In this document: in pieces, positions 27,178 through 37,042 of the stretch
Layout: the number at the start of each line of letters is the position of its first letter
Position numbering within the stretch: position 1 is the stretch's first letter
From: Candidatus Thiodiazotropha sp. LNASS1
GTDB taxonomy: Bacteria; Pseudomonadota; Gammaproteobacteria; Chromatiales; Chromatiaceae
DNA: 64,000 nucleotides
Direction of reading: 5' to 3'
Assembly (NCBI RefSeq): GCF_964212655.1
Contig: NZ_OZ156465.1
Location: 3,100,001-3,164,000, forward strand
The notes under the pieces: model-generated
What the model was told of the DNA's origin: nothing
Database searches by the model: none
Seen by the model: only the letters and a program-made list of their open reading frames with translations
Program-made: the position numbers and the translations under genes

Positions 27178-30100
27178 GCTGGGTATCTCGGGCAGCGTCG
27201 CCAAGCGCTTCCTGATCACTGAGATCACGCCTCTGCTGGCCCTGGTGGGGCTGCTGCTGGGGGTATTCGCCGTACTGGTGACGCCGCGTGAGGAAGAGCC
27301 GCAGATCAACGTTACCTTTGCCAATGTCTTCATTCCCTTTCCCGGCGCCACCGCCACCGAGATCGAGAACCTGGTGGCGACTCCGGCTGAGCAGGTGCTG
27401 TCGGAGATCGACGGCATCAAGCATGTCTACTCCACCTCCCGTCCCGGCATGGCGGTGCTGACCGTGCAGTTTCTGGTGGGCGAGGATCGGGAGGATGCCA
27501 TCGTAAGGCTCTTCAGCAAGGTCTACGCAAACCAGGACTGGCTGCCCCAGGGGCTCGGGGTGGGACAGCCGATCATCAAGCCGAAGGGCATCGATGACGT
27601 GCCCATCGTGACCGCAACCCTCTGGTCGGAGGATCCGGCAATCGGCGCCTACGAACTGGGCCAGGTCGCCCATGCCATCGAGTCTGAATTGAAGCGGGTT
27701 CCCGGCACCCGGGATATCTACACCATCGGCAATCCGGACCGGGTGGTGCATGTGCTGCTCGACCCCCAGTCGCTGGCGGGACACGGCATCGATCTGAGCG
27801 ATCTGCGCACCGCCCTGCAGGCGGGCAATCATATCCGCGACAACATCGAGGTCACCGCAGAAAACCGGGAGCTGCTGGTGCAGGCGGGCACGTTCCTCAC
27901 CTCGCCCGATGAGATCGGCAGCCTGGTGGTCGGCGTGAGAGAGGGCAAGGCCGTCTATCTGCGGGATGTCGCCGAGGTGGTCCATCGGCCGGATCAGCCC
28001 CAGCACTATGTCTGGATGGGGGCGGGTCCGCAAGGGGAGCAGAAACAGCTGCCCAAGGGAGGGAAGTTTCCCGCGGTCACCGTGGTGGTCGCCAAGAAGG
28101 CGGGTACCAACGCGGTGGATATCGCCAAGTCGGTGATCAAGCGCTTCGAACAACTGGACGGCATTTTCATTCCGCAAGGTGTGCACGCCACCATCACCCG
28201 TAATTATGGCGCCACCGCCGAGGCCAAGGCCAACAAGCTGATCAGCAAGCTCGCCTTCGCCACCCTCTCGGTGGTGGGGCTGGTGCTGCTGACCATCGGT
28301 TGGCGCGAGGCGTTCATCGTCGGCGCCGCAGTGGTGGTGACCCTGGCGATCACCCTGTTCGCTTCCTGGGCCTGGGGCTTCACCCTCAACCGGGTCTCCC
28401 TGTTCGCCCTGATCTTCTCCATCGGCATCCTGGTGGATGACGCCATCGTGGTGGTGGAGAACATCCATCGCCACCTGCAGATGGGTTCCAGGCATCTGCT
28501 GGAGGCGATCCCCAAGGCGGTGGACGAGGTCGGCGGTCCGACCATTCTGGCGACCTTTACCGTTATTGCGGCGTTGCTGCCGATGGCCTTCGTCACCGGG
28601 CTGATGGGACCCTATATGAGCCCGATTCCGATCAATGCCAGCACCGGCATGCTGATCTCCCTGGTGGTGGCCTTTGTCTTCACCCCATGGATGACCAACC
28701 GGATTCTGGCCAGCCAGGCGGAACGGATCGCCAGCCATGCCCATGAGGAAAACCAGGAGACGGCGCTGAGCCGCTTCTTCAGCCGGGTGATGGCCCCATT
28801 CCTCGCGGGTAAACGAGGCAATCGCATGCGCTGGGTGCTGCTGGGATCGATCTTGCTGCTGATCGCCGCCTCCCTCGCCCTGGTGGCGACCAAGTCGGTG
28901 GTGCTGAAGATGCTCCCCTTCGACAACAAGTCAGAGTTCCAGGTGGTGCTCGATATGCCGGAGGGGACCAGCCTGGAGCAGACGGCGCGGGTGCTGGATG
29001 AGCTGGGGGACTATCTGGGCGGCGTCGAGGAGGTCTCCGACTACCAGGTCTATGCCGGCACCGCCTCCCCCATCGGCTTCAATGGCCTGGTCAGGCAGTA
29101 CTATCTACGTGAAGGGGCCAACCTGGGCGACATCCAGGTCAATCTGGTGGACAAGCAACACCGTGAACGCAAAAGCCACGAGGTGGCGTTGGCGGTGCGT
29201 GGACCACTGCAGACTATTGCCCGGGAGTATAACGGCAATCTGAAGGTGGTGGAGGTACCCCCCGGACCGCCGGTAATGTCGCCCCTGGTGGCCGAGGTCT
29301 ACGGCCTCGACTACGAGGGTCAGACCGAGGCGGCCTGGGAGGTGCGCAAGGTGTTCGAGAACACCCCGGATATCATCGATGTGGATGACAGCGTGGAGTA
29401 TCCCTCCGCCAAGTTCGTGGTCCAGGTCGACCGGGCCAAGGCCTCCCGGCTGGGTGTACCCCAGAGTGCGGTGGCGGAGGCCCTGTCAACCGTGCTCGCA
29501 GGCGAGGATGCCAGTTATCTCCATGGGGAGAATCTGAAATATGCGGTACCGATCCGGATCGAATACGCTGAAGCCGACAAGGCCGATCTGGATCAGGTGC
29601 TCGCCCTGCGGGTACGCTCTCAGAGTGGCAAGCTGGTCCCCCTGTCGGAGATCGTGCAGGTGATCCCGCGGGTCAGGGAGTACTCGATACACCATAAGGA
29701 TCTGCTGCCGGTGGTCTATGTCACCGGTGACATGGCGGGGGAGACCGACAGCCCGCTCTACGGCCTGTTCGAGATCTCGGATCAGTTGCAGGGCGATGGC
29801 GGCATCGAGCAGTGGTTCCTGCGGCAGCCGGAGAATCCCTACGCCTACAGTCTGAAGTGGGACGGGGAGTGGCAGATCACCTACGATACCTTCCGCGACA
29901 TGGGCATCGCCTATTCGGTGGGCCTGTTGATGATCTACCTGCTGGTGGTGGCCCAGTTCCGCTCCTACCTGGTGCCATTGGTGATCATGGCACCGATTCC
30001 GCTCACCGTGATCGGCATCCTGCCCGGGCATGCGCTGCTCGGGGCCCAGTTCACCGCCACCTCCATGATCGGCATGATCGCCCTGGCGGGCATCATCGTG

Positions 30101-30394
30101 CGCAACTCCATCCTGCTGGTCGATTTCATCAACCAGCAGGTGAGGGAGGGGATGGCACTGGAACAGGCTGTTATCGACTCGGCGGCGGTACGCGCCAAGC
30201 CGATTGCCTTGACTGCCTTGGCTGCGATGGCGGGTGGATTCTTCATCCTCGACGACCCGATCTTCAGCGGCCTGGCGGTCTCGTTGATCTTCGGCCTGTT
30301 CGTCTCCACGGTGCTGACCCTGGTGGTGATCCCGGTGGTCTACTATGCGGCGATGCGGAATCGGGTCGAGTTCATTCGTGCCGGGGATTCATAG
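27170..30394 (+). CDS. RND efflux permease
   Basis: 1074-residue inner-membrane proton-driven pump of the AcrB/MexB superfamily. Twelve membrane segments are visible, with the proton-relay Asp pair in SIGILVDDAIVVVENIHRH, the large periplasmic loops after TM1 and TM7, and the C-terminal GIIVRNSILLVDFI repeat. Translation is coupled to the adaptor by an 8-bp overlap. Sequence features resemble the hydrophobe/amphiphile branch; the substrate cannot be told from sequence. Confidence 0.94.
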   Translation: MSKLGISGSVAKRFLITEITPLLALVGLLLGVFAVLVTPREEEPQINVTFANVFIPFPGATATEIENLVATPAEQVLSEIDGIKHVYSTSRPGMAVLTVQFLVGEDREDAIVRLFSKVYANQDWLPQGLGVGQPIIKPKGIDDVPIVTATLWSEDPAIGAYELGQVAHAIESELKRVPGTRDIYTIGNPDRVVHVLLDPQSLAGHGIDLSDLRTALQAGNHIRDNIEVTAENRELLVQAGTFLTSPDEIGSLVVGVREGKAVYLRDVAEVVHRPDQPQHYVWMGAGPQGEQKQLPKGGKFPAVTVVVAKKAGTNAVDIAKSVIKRFEQLDGIFIPQGVHATITRNYGATAEAKANKLISKLAFATLSVVGLVLLTIGWREAFIVGAAVVVTLAITLFASWAWGFTLNRVSLFALIFSIGILVDDAIVVVENIHRHLQMGSRHLLEAIPKAVDEVGGPTILATFTVIAALLPMAFVTGLMGPYMSPIPINASTGMLISLVVAFVFTPWMTNRILASQAERIASHAHEENQETALSRFFSRVMAPFLAGKRGNRMRWVLLGSILLLIAASLALVATKSVVLKMLPFDNKSEFQVVLDMPEGTSLEQTARVLDELGDYLGGVEEVSDYQVYAGTASPIGFNGLVRQYYLREGANLGDIQVNLVDKQHRERKSHEVALAVRGPLQTIAREYNGNLKVVEVPPGPPVMSPLVAEVYGLDYEGQTEAAWEVRKVFENTPDIIDVDDSVEYPSAKFVVQVDRAKASRLGVPQSAVAEALSTVLAGEDASYLHGENLKYAVPIRIEYAEADKADLDQVLALRVRSQSGKLVPLSEIVQVIPRVREYSIHHKDLLPVVYVTGDMAGETDSPLYGLFEISDQLQGDGGIEQWFLRQPENPYAYSLKWDGEWQITYDTFRDMGIAYSVGLLMIYLLVVAQFRSYLVPLVIMAPIPLTVIGILPGHALLGAQFTATSMIGMIALAGIIVRNSILLVDFINQQVREGMALEQAVIDSAAVRAKPIALTALAAMAGGFFILDDPIFSGLAVSLIFGLFVSTVLTLVVIPVVYYAAMRNRVEFIRAGDS

Positions 30395-30430
30395 CTGACA
30401 GTGGTCCTCCTTATTGGAGGGCCGCATAAG

Positions 30431-30527
30431 CCGCAAATGGACGCGAATCACCGCAACCTACGCGAATTTTTCTCACTGAAATGAACAACATTTGCGTTAA
30501 TTAGCGTTAATTAGCGTTCATTTGCGG
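30431..30527. repeat. MITE-like element of the (A)CGCGAATAAACGC family
   Basis: Bounded by inverted CCGCAAATG and CATTTGCGG, with internal ACGCGAAT and a tandem of GTTAATTAGC units. It lies just after the RND gene and before the GNAT stop. A second member with the same arms lies at 60689-60813. No coding capacity. Confidence 0.5.
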
Positions 30528-30535
30528 ACTTAAAC

Positions 30536-30943
30536 TCACCAACTCCGCGCATCGAGACGCATATGCAGCAGTGCGGCACTGTCGTCCTTCGGCGTGGTGC
30601 GCCGTTCAATGTCAAAAGGCATGAAGCCGAGCGAGGCATAGAGCAGCAGTGCCGGGGTATTGTCGGTGAACACCGAAATGTAGACGGTTGAAGCATAGCG
30701 TTCGAAGATCCTGTCACACATGTGACGGATCAGGCGCCTGCCGATACCCTGGCCCCGGTAGGCATCCGATATGACCAGATTGCCGATGAAATACCTGTCG
30801 CCGGCAATGCTGGTATAGAGATTGGCGAAACCGATGACCCGTCCGTTGTCCAGCACCACGGTGAAGTCGCTCCGTTCCCTGGCGAGTTTTTCAAGTTGCG
30901 CCTTGTCGAAGGGCCAGGTGCCCGACGGGTAAATCAAAAACAA
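30536..30943 (-). CDS. GNAT N-acetyltransferase, start region damaged
   Basis: 135 residues from the TTG at 30943, with acetyl-CoA loop RGQGIGRRL (motif A) after LVISDAYRG, and ASLGFMPFDIERR at the C-terminus. In-frame coding-like sequence continues upstream for 23 codons (ending TTPEEL before the TTG) to a stop without any ATG or GTG. An ATG at 31011 lies one base out of frame. A single lost base there would explain this, so the gene may be a recent pseudogene or may initiate at the weak TTG. Substrate unknown. Confidence 0.6.
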   Translation of the reverse strand: MFLIYPSGTWPFDKAQLEKLARERSDFTVVLDNGRVIGFANLYTSIAGDRYFIGNLVISDAYRGQGIGRRLIRHMCDRIFERYASTVYISVFTDNTPALLLYASLGFMPFDIERRTTPKDDSAALLHMRLDARSW

Positions 30944-31054
30944 CTCCTCAGGCGTGGTGAACAGCCCGATTATCCCTTCGAAATGGGTGTTGTCAGCCGC
31001 CGTGATGTCATATTATTCCGCATAACTCATTTTGTATAAGAAGCCGACACTTGA

Positions 31055-31090
31055 TTTCTCGTTCCCACACAGGAGCATGGGAACGAGAAA
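31055..31090. repeat. Perfect 13-bp hairpin, GTTCCCA repeat family
   Basis: TTTCTCGTTCCCA pairs exactly with TGGGAACGAGAAA around a 10-nt loop. The core GTTCCCA...GGAGCrTGGGAAC is shared with the longer repeats at 33605, 39351 and 60732. It lies between the GNAT gene and the split surface-protein gene, outside both. No T-tract in either direction. Confidence 0.6.
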
Positions 31091-31203
31091 ATAACCGCTC
31101 ATTATTTCGTGCGCCATAACTTGATCAATGTTATTTTAGTATCCTTGGGATGATTCGCTAAGCATCGCGCTAGGTTTTCAAAGGATATCAAGGAGTCAGA
31201 TCC

Positions 31204-33006
31204 GTGCCGAAGGGACTCAAATCCGTCATCGTACTGCTGCTCATGGCTGCAGCGAGCACTACTTTCGCAGTCCATGTCAACCACGACCGCACCGGGCAAG
31301 TTGCACTGTTGCCCTATTACACAGTCAACAACAACTTCATCACCAACTTCACGGTGACCAATACCAGCGGTATGTTCAAGGCGGTGCGGGTGCGCCTGCT
31401 TGATTCCCGCATCGGTGCGGACCTCTTGAACATCAACCTCTATCTCTCCCCCTACGATGTCTGGAACGCCACCCTGCGCATGAATCCGGATACGGGGCTG
31501 CCCAACCTGATCACCGAGGACGAAAGCTGTACCTATCCCGCCAAGGCCGGGCTGCAGGCCGGCATCGACCTGGAAAATCCCTACACCGAGACCACTGACG
31601 CGGATCTGACGGAAGGCTATGTGGAGATCATCGAGATGGGGGATATCGCCGATGGTGCCGGACCGGTACTGGATGGGGGGTTCGAGGCCGAGATCGATGC
31701 GGGCGGGGTTGCCGACGGAGCGATAAACATTGCTGCCGGTGATCGCTCTATCCCGACGGGATTGTTGCATGATGCTTACGGGCTGCCGGTGGACTGTTCC
31801 GTAGTGGCGGATGCCTGGGAAGCGGGTGAGGTAAGTACGAGTTCCATCAATGGCTTCGAGCCGGGTAGCATGGGTACGAGCGGAGTGGCCCAGGACAACG
31901 GCGATCCAGCCCTACCCTATGATCACAGCCACAACGCTGGCCTGGTGGCACCGAGCGGAGGCATCAACGCCTACGGTATCCTAATCAACGTGGCCACAGG
32001 GGCGGCCTTCGTGCAGGAGGGGGTGCACATCGACCGTTATACGACCGTCGCCCAGCACTACCTGCCCGATGATCCGGTGCACTACCGCCTGCCCTCCCTG
32101 GCGTCGGGGGATGTTCGTGAAGCCTACATCACCAATGCACTGGGAGATGGGAAATAAGGCGACACCATGCCATTGACTGAATACGACACCGGCGCGCTGC
32201 ATGACATCTCGCCGCTGCCGTCGGTGCCGATGGGGTCGAATCCATTGCCGATTGCCATGGTGCTCAGCGCTGATATGGTATCAGGTCCCTATTTTATTGA
32301 TGAGAGCGTCCTTGGAGAGACAGACATTGTGTTGACCTTTCCAATGCGCAAGCACGGGATCTATAACGGCGGCACCCTCACAAACCAACTGGATCAGAAC
32401 GAGACGGCTTGTGTGGGTACCTTGGATGACGGTGTCAACGATGGCCGGGAGGTGACCCTCGGCTCGTTAGGGGAGTTGGTTCAGGACTACCCACATGATG
32501 GGACTGGTGGGTACTGTACGAATGTAGGTTTTGAACCGGATCAGGATTCGGATGGGGATGTCTCTAGTCAAATAGTCTACTATGACTATGAAGAGCAAAC
32601 AGCTTCGATGTGTTTTACGGGCTGTGAAATTTCACCAGTCCCCATCGGTTCTGCAATAGCGCATTACGTCATGAACCGCAGTGTCAATGTTAATCGTATC
32701 GTCCGAGCGAGTGGTGGCACAATCCCATTGCTCGGTACGTCTTCACCGGGTGTTTTTGAGTTGAATTTTGATGCCGGTTTTGGAGCCGGGTGGATGACTT
32801 TCGCTATTAACTCACGTAAGTACATCTATGAAAGCAATCCCGGTATAAGTTCCCTAACCGAAGCCGCAGGTGGTTTGGGCAGCGATCCCAATAACAGCTG
32901 GACAGGTGTTCCCGTGATTGGATTTTCCGCTATGGCTGCCGATGTCGGGCCAGCCCAGCTGGGCGAGACGGTTGAGCTGATTCGCAGTGTGAATCGTAAT
33001 GAGTGA
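31204..33006 (+). pseudogene. Exported surface-type protein split by an in-frame stop
   Basis: GTG start with AAGGAG nine bases upstream and a signal peptide ending near TTFA. The frame stops at TAA 32155-32157, after ITNALGDGK, and continues in the same frame with GDTMPLTEYDTGALHD to the stop at 33006. Together they give about 600 codons, and the second half alone has no signal peptide. TAA differs from CAA (Gln) by one base, so a nonsense mutation is likely. Only the first 317 residues would be made. Features: hydrophobic beta-rich repeats and paired cysteines; function unknown. A sequencing error at this base is possible. Confidence 0.7.
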
Positions 33007-33028
33007 CTGCTGCCTCTACATGGGTAGT

Positions 33029-33445
33029 TTATTTCAAGCGTAAAGCCTCAAGTTGCACCCATTCATCCGGTTGCATATTGGAGATCCGCGCCCAGGCATG
33101 CTCGGTTTCATACACAAACAGCCTTTGTCCCTGTTTATAACGTCCGGTGATATTTGACGAGTAGGGCGACTCCTTTGCATTGACCGATTCTGCGGTAACG
33201 ATATAGACCTTGGGCAGCTTAAGTACGGATCTGCGGATGACAGCGCCCGGTTGCAGTGCAGGATCGTATCTTAATGTGTCACCTTTGCTGCTGGGTTGTG
33301 TGTCGATACGGCAGGTCTTGTTGAGTGCAATGCAACCCTTGCCGCAAGGCTTACCCTTGATGCAGTTTCTGGCATGGGCGGAAATCGGTGTGCTGAGGGT
33401 CAGAATAGAGACCAGGGTGAGGGCGAGCGTTTGCTTGATATCCAT
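33029..33445 (-). CDS. Exported SH3-like domain protein with Cys-rich N-terminus
   Basis: 138 residues: signal peptide (MDIKQTLALTLVSILTLSTP, cut near AHA), a compact Cys cluster CIKGKPCGKGC plus one more Cys, and a bacterial SH3-type domain (VTAESVNAKESPYSSNITGRY to WVQLEAL). This resembles the cell-envelope SH3 proteins that bind peptidoglycan. It converges on the split surface-protein gene. Confidence 0.7.
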   Translation of the reverse strand: MDIKQTLALTLVSILTLSTPISAHARNCIKGKPCGKGCIALNKTCRIDTQPSSKGDTLRYDPALQPGAVIRRSVLKLPKVYIVTAESVNAKESPYSSNITGRYKQGQRLFVYETEHAWARISNMQPDEWVQLEALRLK

Positions 33446-33604
33446 GAGCGAATCCTTTCATTATGGTCGAGCCAAGGCGATCCGGCGATGGCGGGTTATT
33501 GAATCGATTTCATGTCGGTAAATAAATCATGCTGTGCACGATAACTGTTGTTAGACTTGCAATCAAATCCTGTCCTGAAATGCCGTCTAAAAAGACTGAA
33601 CGTT

Positions 33605-33698
33605 ATATCGTTCCCACGCTCCAGCGTGGGAATGCATACGGCAGGTAGGGTATCAGAGAGATATGAGTTCCCACCCAGGAGCGTGGGAACTAGAACAA
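33605..33698. repeat. 94-bp dispersed repeat, copy 1
   Basis: Two GTTCCCA/TGGGAA hairpins flank a 30-bp middle with CATACGGCAGGTAGGG. Copy 2 at 39351-39446 matches almost base for base. It lies between the SH3 gene and the hydrolase gene, in a 316-bp gap with no other feature. Non-coding. Confidence 0.75.
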
Positions 33699-33761
33699 TC
33701 TCCATGTCCAAGATAGAGATTGTTTGGCATGCAATCAATTCCTGAAATAATTAGTGATTAT

Positions 33762-34781
33762 TTAATTCGGGTCAGCCCGGTTCGTCTCGCCAAGCATTCG
33801 CCGCCACACCCACCGCAATGCCTCGGCGTCGGGGCGCTCGGCGGGGACGCGTTCGGACGGGATCAACGGGCGAATAACGCCTTCCTGTCGGTGACCGACA
33901 ACGAAGGAGAATATGTAGCGCGGTTCGAAGCCCATGCGTAAATCGGTGATCTCCACTCGACCATCGATCTCCCGCACGCGATAGAAGCCCTTGGTGAACC
34001 AGCGCAGGCGCGTCACTGCGGGCGCATCATCGACCGACGAGAGCAGGCTTTCGTCGCTTGAATACTGTTCGAATCGGATCTCGGGCAACGGGTCGAGCAG
34101 CGAATAGTAGCCTTCCCGGTAGCCATGCGGCGTCACAGCGACGACGCGCCAGAGCAACAGATTGAATGGTGTCGGCGTCGCTATAAGCCGATCGTACGCA
34201 GCGCCCTGGCGTTCCAGTTCACTCTCGGCGATGTCACGAACCTGCGCCTGGATGAAGATGGCGCCTGCGAGATAGACGGTACTCAGGCCAAGGCCGATCC
34301 TATTCGCGCGTCGTCCGACGGTTGGCTTGCGCCTGGCGAGCGCAGCCCAAAGCACCCCGACGAGCAGCAGCAGCGTATACAGGGGATCGATAATAAAGAT
34401 GCTGCCGAGCCCGATCGGCGGCCCCGTGCTCGGCCAGAAGAGCTGTGTGCCGTAGATGGTGGCCGCATCGAGCAGGGCGTGTGTTGCGAGCGCGAGCCAC
34501 ACGAGCAGGGTCCAGCGAGCGATTGACGCACCATCTCTCGCATGCAGGCGTGCGAGCCCGGCACCCAGGATCGGCGCGACGATGGTGTGCGTGACCAGGG
34601 AGTGGCTGAAGCTGCGGTGGTGGGTTACGGCCGCCACCGCGTCCGCGTGGGGTATGAGCACGTCGAGATCGGGTATCCCGCCGAATACCGCCCCCCAGAA
34701 AAGCGCCTTGCGACCGACACGTGCACCCAGCGTCGCGTGGCCGACGGCCGCACCGAGCAATATCTGAGTGAACGGATCCAT
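33762..34781 (-). CDS. YdjM/DUF457-type membrane-bound metal-dependent hydrolase
   Basis: 339 residues from ATG 34781, which has GGAG nine bases before it; a GTG at 34796 opens the same frame. MDPFTQILLGAAVGHATLG and FGGIPDLDVL are typical of LexA-regulated YdjM-like proteins, with histidines in HHRSFSHSL and HALLDAATIYGTQLFWP as likely metal ligands. About four to five membrane segments lie in the first half; the C-terminal half looks soluble. Enzymatic activity unproven. Confidence 0.82.
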   Translation of the reverse strand: MDPFTQILLGAAVGHATLGARVGRKALFWGAVFGGIPDLDVLIPHADAVAAVTHHRSFSHSLVTHTIVAPILGAGLARLHARDGASIARWTLLVWLALATHALLDAATIYGTQLFWPSTGPPIGLGSIFIIDPLYTLLLLVGVLWAALARRKPTVGRRANRIGLGLSTVYLAGAIFIQAQVRDIAESELERQGAAYDRLIATPTPFNLLLWRVVAVTPHGYREGYYSLLDPLPEIRFEQYSSDESLLSSVDDAPAVTRLRWFTKGFYRVREIDGRVEITDLRMGFEPRYIFSFVVGHRQEGVIRPLIPSERVPAERPDAEALRWVWRRMLGETNRADPN

Positions 34782-34898
34782 ACGCGATTTCTCCACGAAG
34801 AGGAATGCAAACGGGTAGGAAACGAATTGTGTCTGAGAATCGGAGACTCCGCAATCGAAGAGATTTCGTCTCTTCAGCCATTTACGCGCCGCTCCCTT

Positions 34899-35273
34899 TT
34901 AGTTCTTGCTCATTTGCATTTTAGTTGCGTAGTAATAGCTATACGCCATAAGGATAATCAGAGTAATTGCAAAAAGAAGCAGGGGGAAACTGAAATCGAT
35001 TGCCCCGTCCAGTGCGAATTTCGTTCTAATTGCCGCGATTAACGCTACGACAAGTATCGTTGGAATCAGAATCCATTTTCGCTCAAGAGGCTTTCTATCG
35101 GCTATCAGCAACATCACACCCCATGAAAATGCAATAACGGACGCAAGACCACCCGGATAAACGATTTCGTCTACGCCCATTCTTTCCGGCATCCATGTCA
35201 GAATTGCGATTGCAAAATCAGCTAGTGCCGCAATCCAGTAACTCAGTCGCACTAATATTATTTGCTTTAACAT
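34899..35273 (-). CDS. Hypothetical four-helix membrane protein
   Basis: 124 residues, almost all in four hydrophobic segments (about 8-24, 40-57, 66-84 and 97-116). Two genes on the same strand lie on either side. No recognisable family motif. Confidence 0.6.
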   Translation of the reverse strand: MLKQIILVRLSYWIAALADFAIAILTWMPERMGVDEIVYPGGLASVIAFSWGVMLLIADRKPLERKWILIPTILVVALIAAIRTKFALDGAIDFSFPLLLFAITLIILMAYSYYYATKMQMSKN

Positions 35274-35441
35274 CTTTTTCTGGGGTGAGGGAGATTTAAG
35301 CTGGATATTATCATTATGGTGCGAATATATCCGTGCGCCTTAACGTTATGGTATTAAAAATGGAGTCGGGACAAATAATAAAACGATAGATGATCGCTTG
35401 TTTCTGATCTCGTGTATTTACGGTTTATAAGACGTAGTAAA

Positions 35442-35756
35442 TTATGTCTTACTATGATTTTCCAAAAAAGACCAGAATGAATCACCTTCGATTTCTCCCC
35501 GTTTCTCCACGAGATCGGTTTCAATCTCTACCAGGTATTTGTCATAAACTGTCTCTCGCTCGTGTTTCAAAGGTGACGGACAGTAACAGGCTTCAAACCA
35601 TTCGATTGTGTTTGGGCCGGTGACCTTGGCCTGCTTCATTGATGACACGATCTCTGCGCCATCCGGTTTTTGGTTCGCGACCGTTCCGTCAACTAATACC
35701 TGATAAAAGGCCGGAAGCTTATTGAGTACGAATTTTGCTCTGACACGATATTCCAT
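35442..35756 (-). CDS. Hypothetical small cytoplasmic protein
   Basis: 104 residues from ATG 35756 (TGAGG six bases upstream); the longer frame to 35843 lacks a site. Pattern MEYRVRAKFVLNKLPAFYQVLVDGTVANQKPDG with alternating strands, and EACYCPSPLKHERETVYDKYL. No signal or membrane segment. Family not recognised. Confidence 0.55.
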   Translation of the reverse strand: MEYRVRAKFVLNKLPAFYQVLVDGTVANQKPDGAEIVSSMKQAKVTGPNTIEWFEACYCPSPLKHERETVYDKYLVEIETDLVEKRGEIEGDSFWSFLENHSKT

Positions 35757-36045
35757 GATTGCCTCATGACATTTTACGTCAGCCGAACAGGTGGAGCGGT
35801 AAAGATGGGTATGTCGGCCGAATTGCCAAGTGATATTTGTCAACTGTTCTAAGATTCTAGCGGCAAATTTATATTTATTAATTACATATCTTTCATGGGT
35901 TCTCTTAGAAAACAGGTCTGAACGAGTTAAGAGGGGGCGGTGACAAGTGATAATAGATCGTAATCTTAAATATCACTGACCCCATTTATCCGTCTTTTGT
36001 TCAAGTGAAAGACCACCTATACCTGCAATCAGGAGTCACTTCATA
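35757..36045. other. AT-rich gap without recognised features
   Basis: 289 bp between the small hypothetical gene and the LysR stop. AT-rich, no open frame, no clear palindrome. Nothing supported. Confidence 0.3.
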
Positions 36046-36930
36046 TTAAATATTGTTGTGGTTATCCACTAATTGTTCAATCAGGATTCTTTTAGCTTTG
36101 CTAAGATATTGTCTGCTTGGATATACAACGGAAACCGGCAGCGGATTTGGAATGAAATTTTCCAAAATTGATATCAGCTCACCATTCGCAATTTGCTCAT
36201 GAACTGCCAATTTTGGTAGGTAGGCTATTCCAAGACTTGCGCATGCCATAATCTTTAAGGTCGCGTCATCATTCGCATCGCATTGTCCATCTACTTTGAT
36301 TGAAAAGTTTCGTTTTCCTTCTCGAAAAAACCAGCGCCGTGGAGATTGTGTCAATGTATTGATGATACAGGTATGTTTTGTGAGCTCTTTTGGATGTTTA
36401 GGTTCGCCATGTGTCTCAAGGTATGCCGGACTTGCAATAGCAACTAACGGAAAATACTCTACGACCCGGGCAATGAGATTCGAATCATCAAGCGTCCCAA
36501 CTCGTAGCGCAATGTCATAGCCTTCCTCAATGAGATTGATCTCACGGTTAACCAAGGTGATGGATAGTGAGACATCGGGGTATCGATGAAGGTAGGGTTT
36601 GATGATTTTGTTAAGAAATCGAGGACCGAGGATGGGAGGGGCGGTGAGTCGAATATGGTCCTGAATTTTGTCGTCGCTGCTATTAAGCATTATTAGTTCT
36701 TCAACGGTATGAGTAATGGCCTCCATTTTTTGTAGATAACGCCGCCCTTCGTCAGTCAGACTGATGGATCGTGTCGTGCGGTGTAATAGCCGTATACCTA
36801 AGTGCTTCTCAAGCTCATTAATCTGCCGACTGACCGCAGAAGGTACCAGATTCAGCTGTTGTGCTGCCTGGCTGAAGCTTTGCTGCCTGCAAACTTCCTG
36901 AAATATTTCGATTGATTTGAGTAAGTCCAT
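36046..36930 (-). CDS. LysR family transcriptional regulator
   Basis: 294 residues: N-terminal winged helix (FSQAAQQLNLVPSAVSRQINELEKHLGIRLLHRTTR) and C-terminal periplasmic-binding-like effector domain. The LHRTTRSISLTDEG run places it in the large CrgA/DsdC-like aryl-compound subgroup. It is divergent from two SDR genes starting 112 bp away, the usual geometry of a LysR regulator with its target. Ligand unknown. Confidence 0.92.
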   Translation of the reverse strand: MDLLKSIEIFQEVCRQQSFSQAAQQLNLVPSAVSRQINELEKHLGIRLLHRTTRSISLTDEGRRYLQKMEAITHTVEELIMLNSSDDKIQDHIRLTAPPILGPRFLNKIIKPYLHRYPDVSLSITLVNREINLIEEGYDIALRVGTLDDSNLIARVVEYFPLVAIASPAYLETHGEPKHPKELTKHTCIINTLTQSPRRWFFREGKRNFSIKVDGQCDANDDATLKIMACASLGIAYLPKLAVHEQIANGELISILENFIPNPLPVSVVYPSRQYLSKAKRILIEQLVDNHNNI

Positions 36931-37042
36931 TGTGCATTAAATCTGAATACTGAATTGATATTTATATTATTTATCATTTTTTGTGACTCATCTACCCTTT
37001 TAGTCATCAGATAGATGTTTTTACAGATAACAGGAGATTCCC

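Noticed and set aside
27080-28744. 554-codon minus-strand open frame
   Set aside because: Fully antisense to the RND permease and adaptor end; low-complexity Gly/His/Asp-rich translation from GC-rich codons, no start signal.
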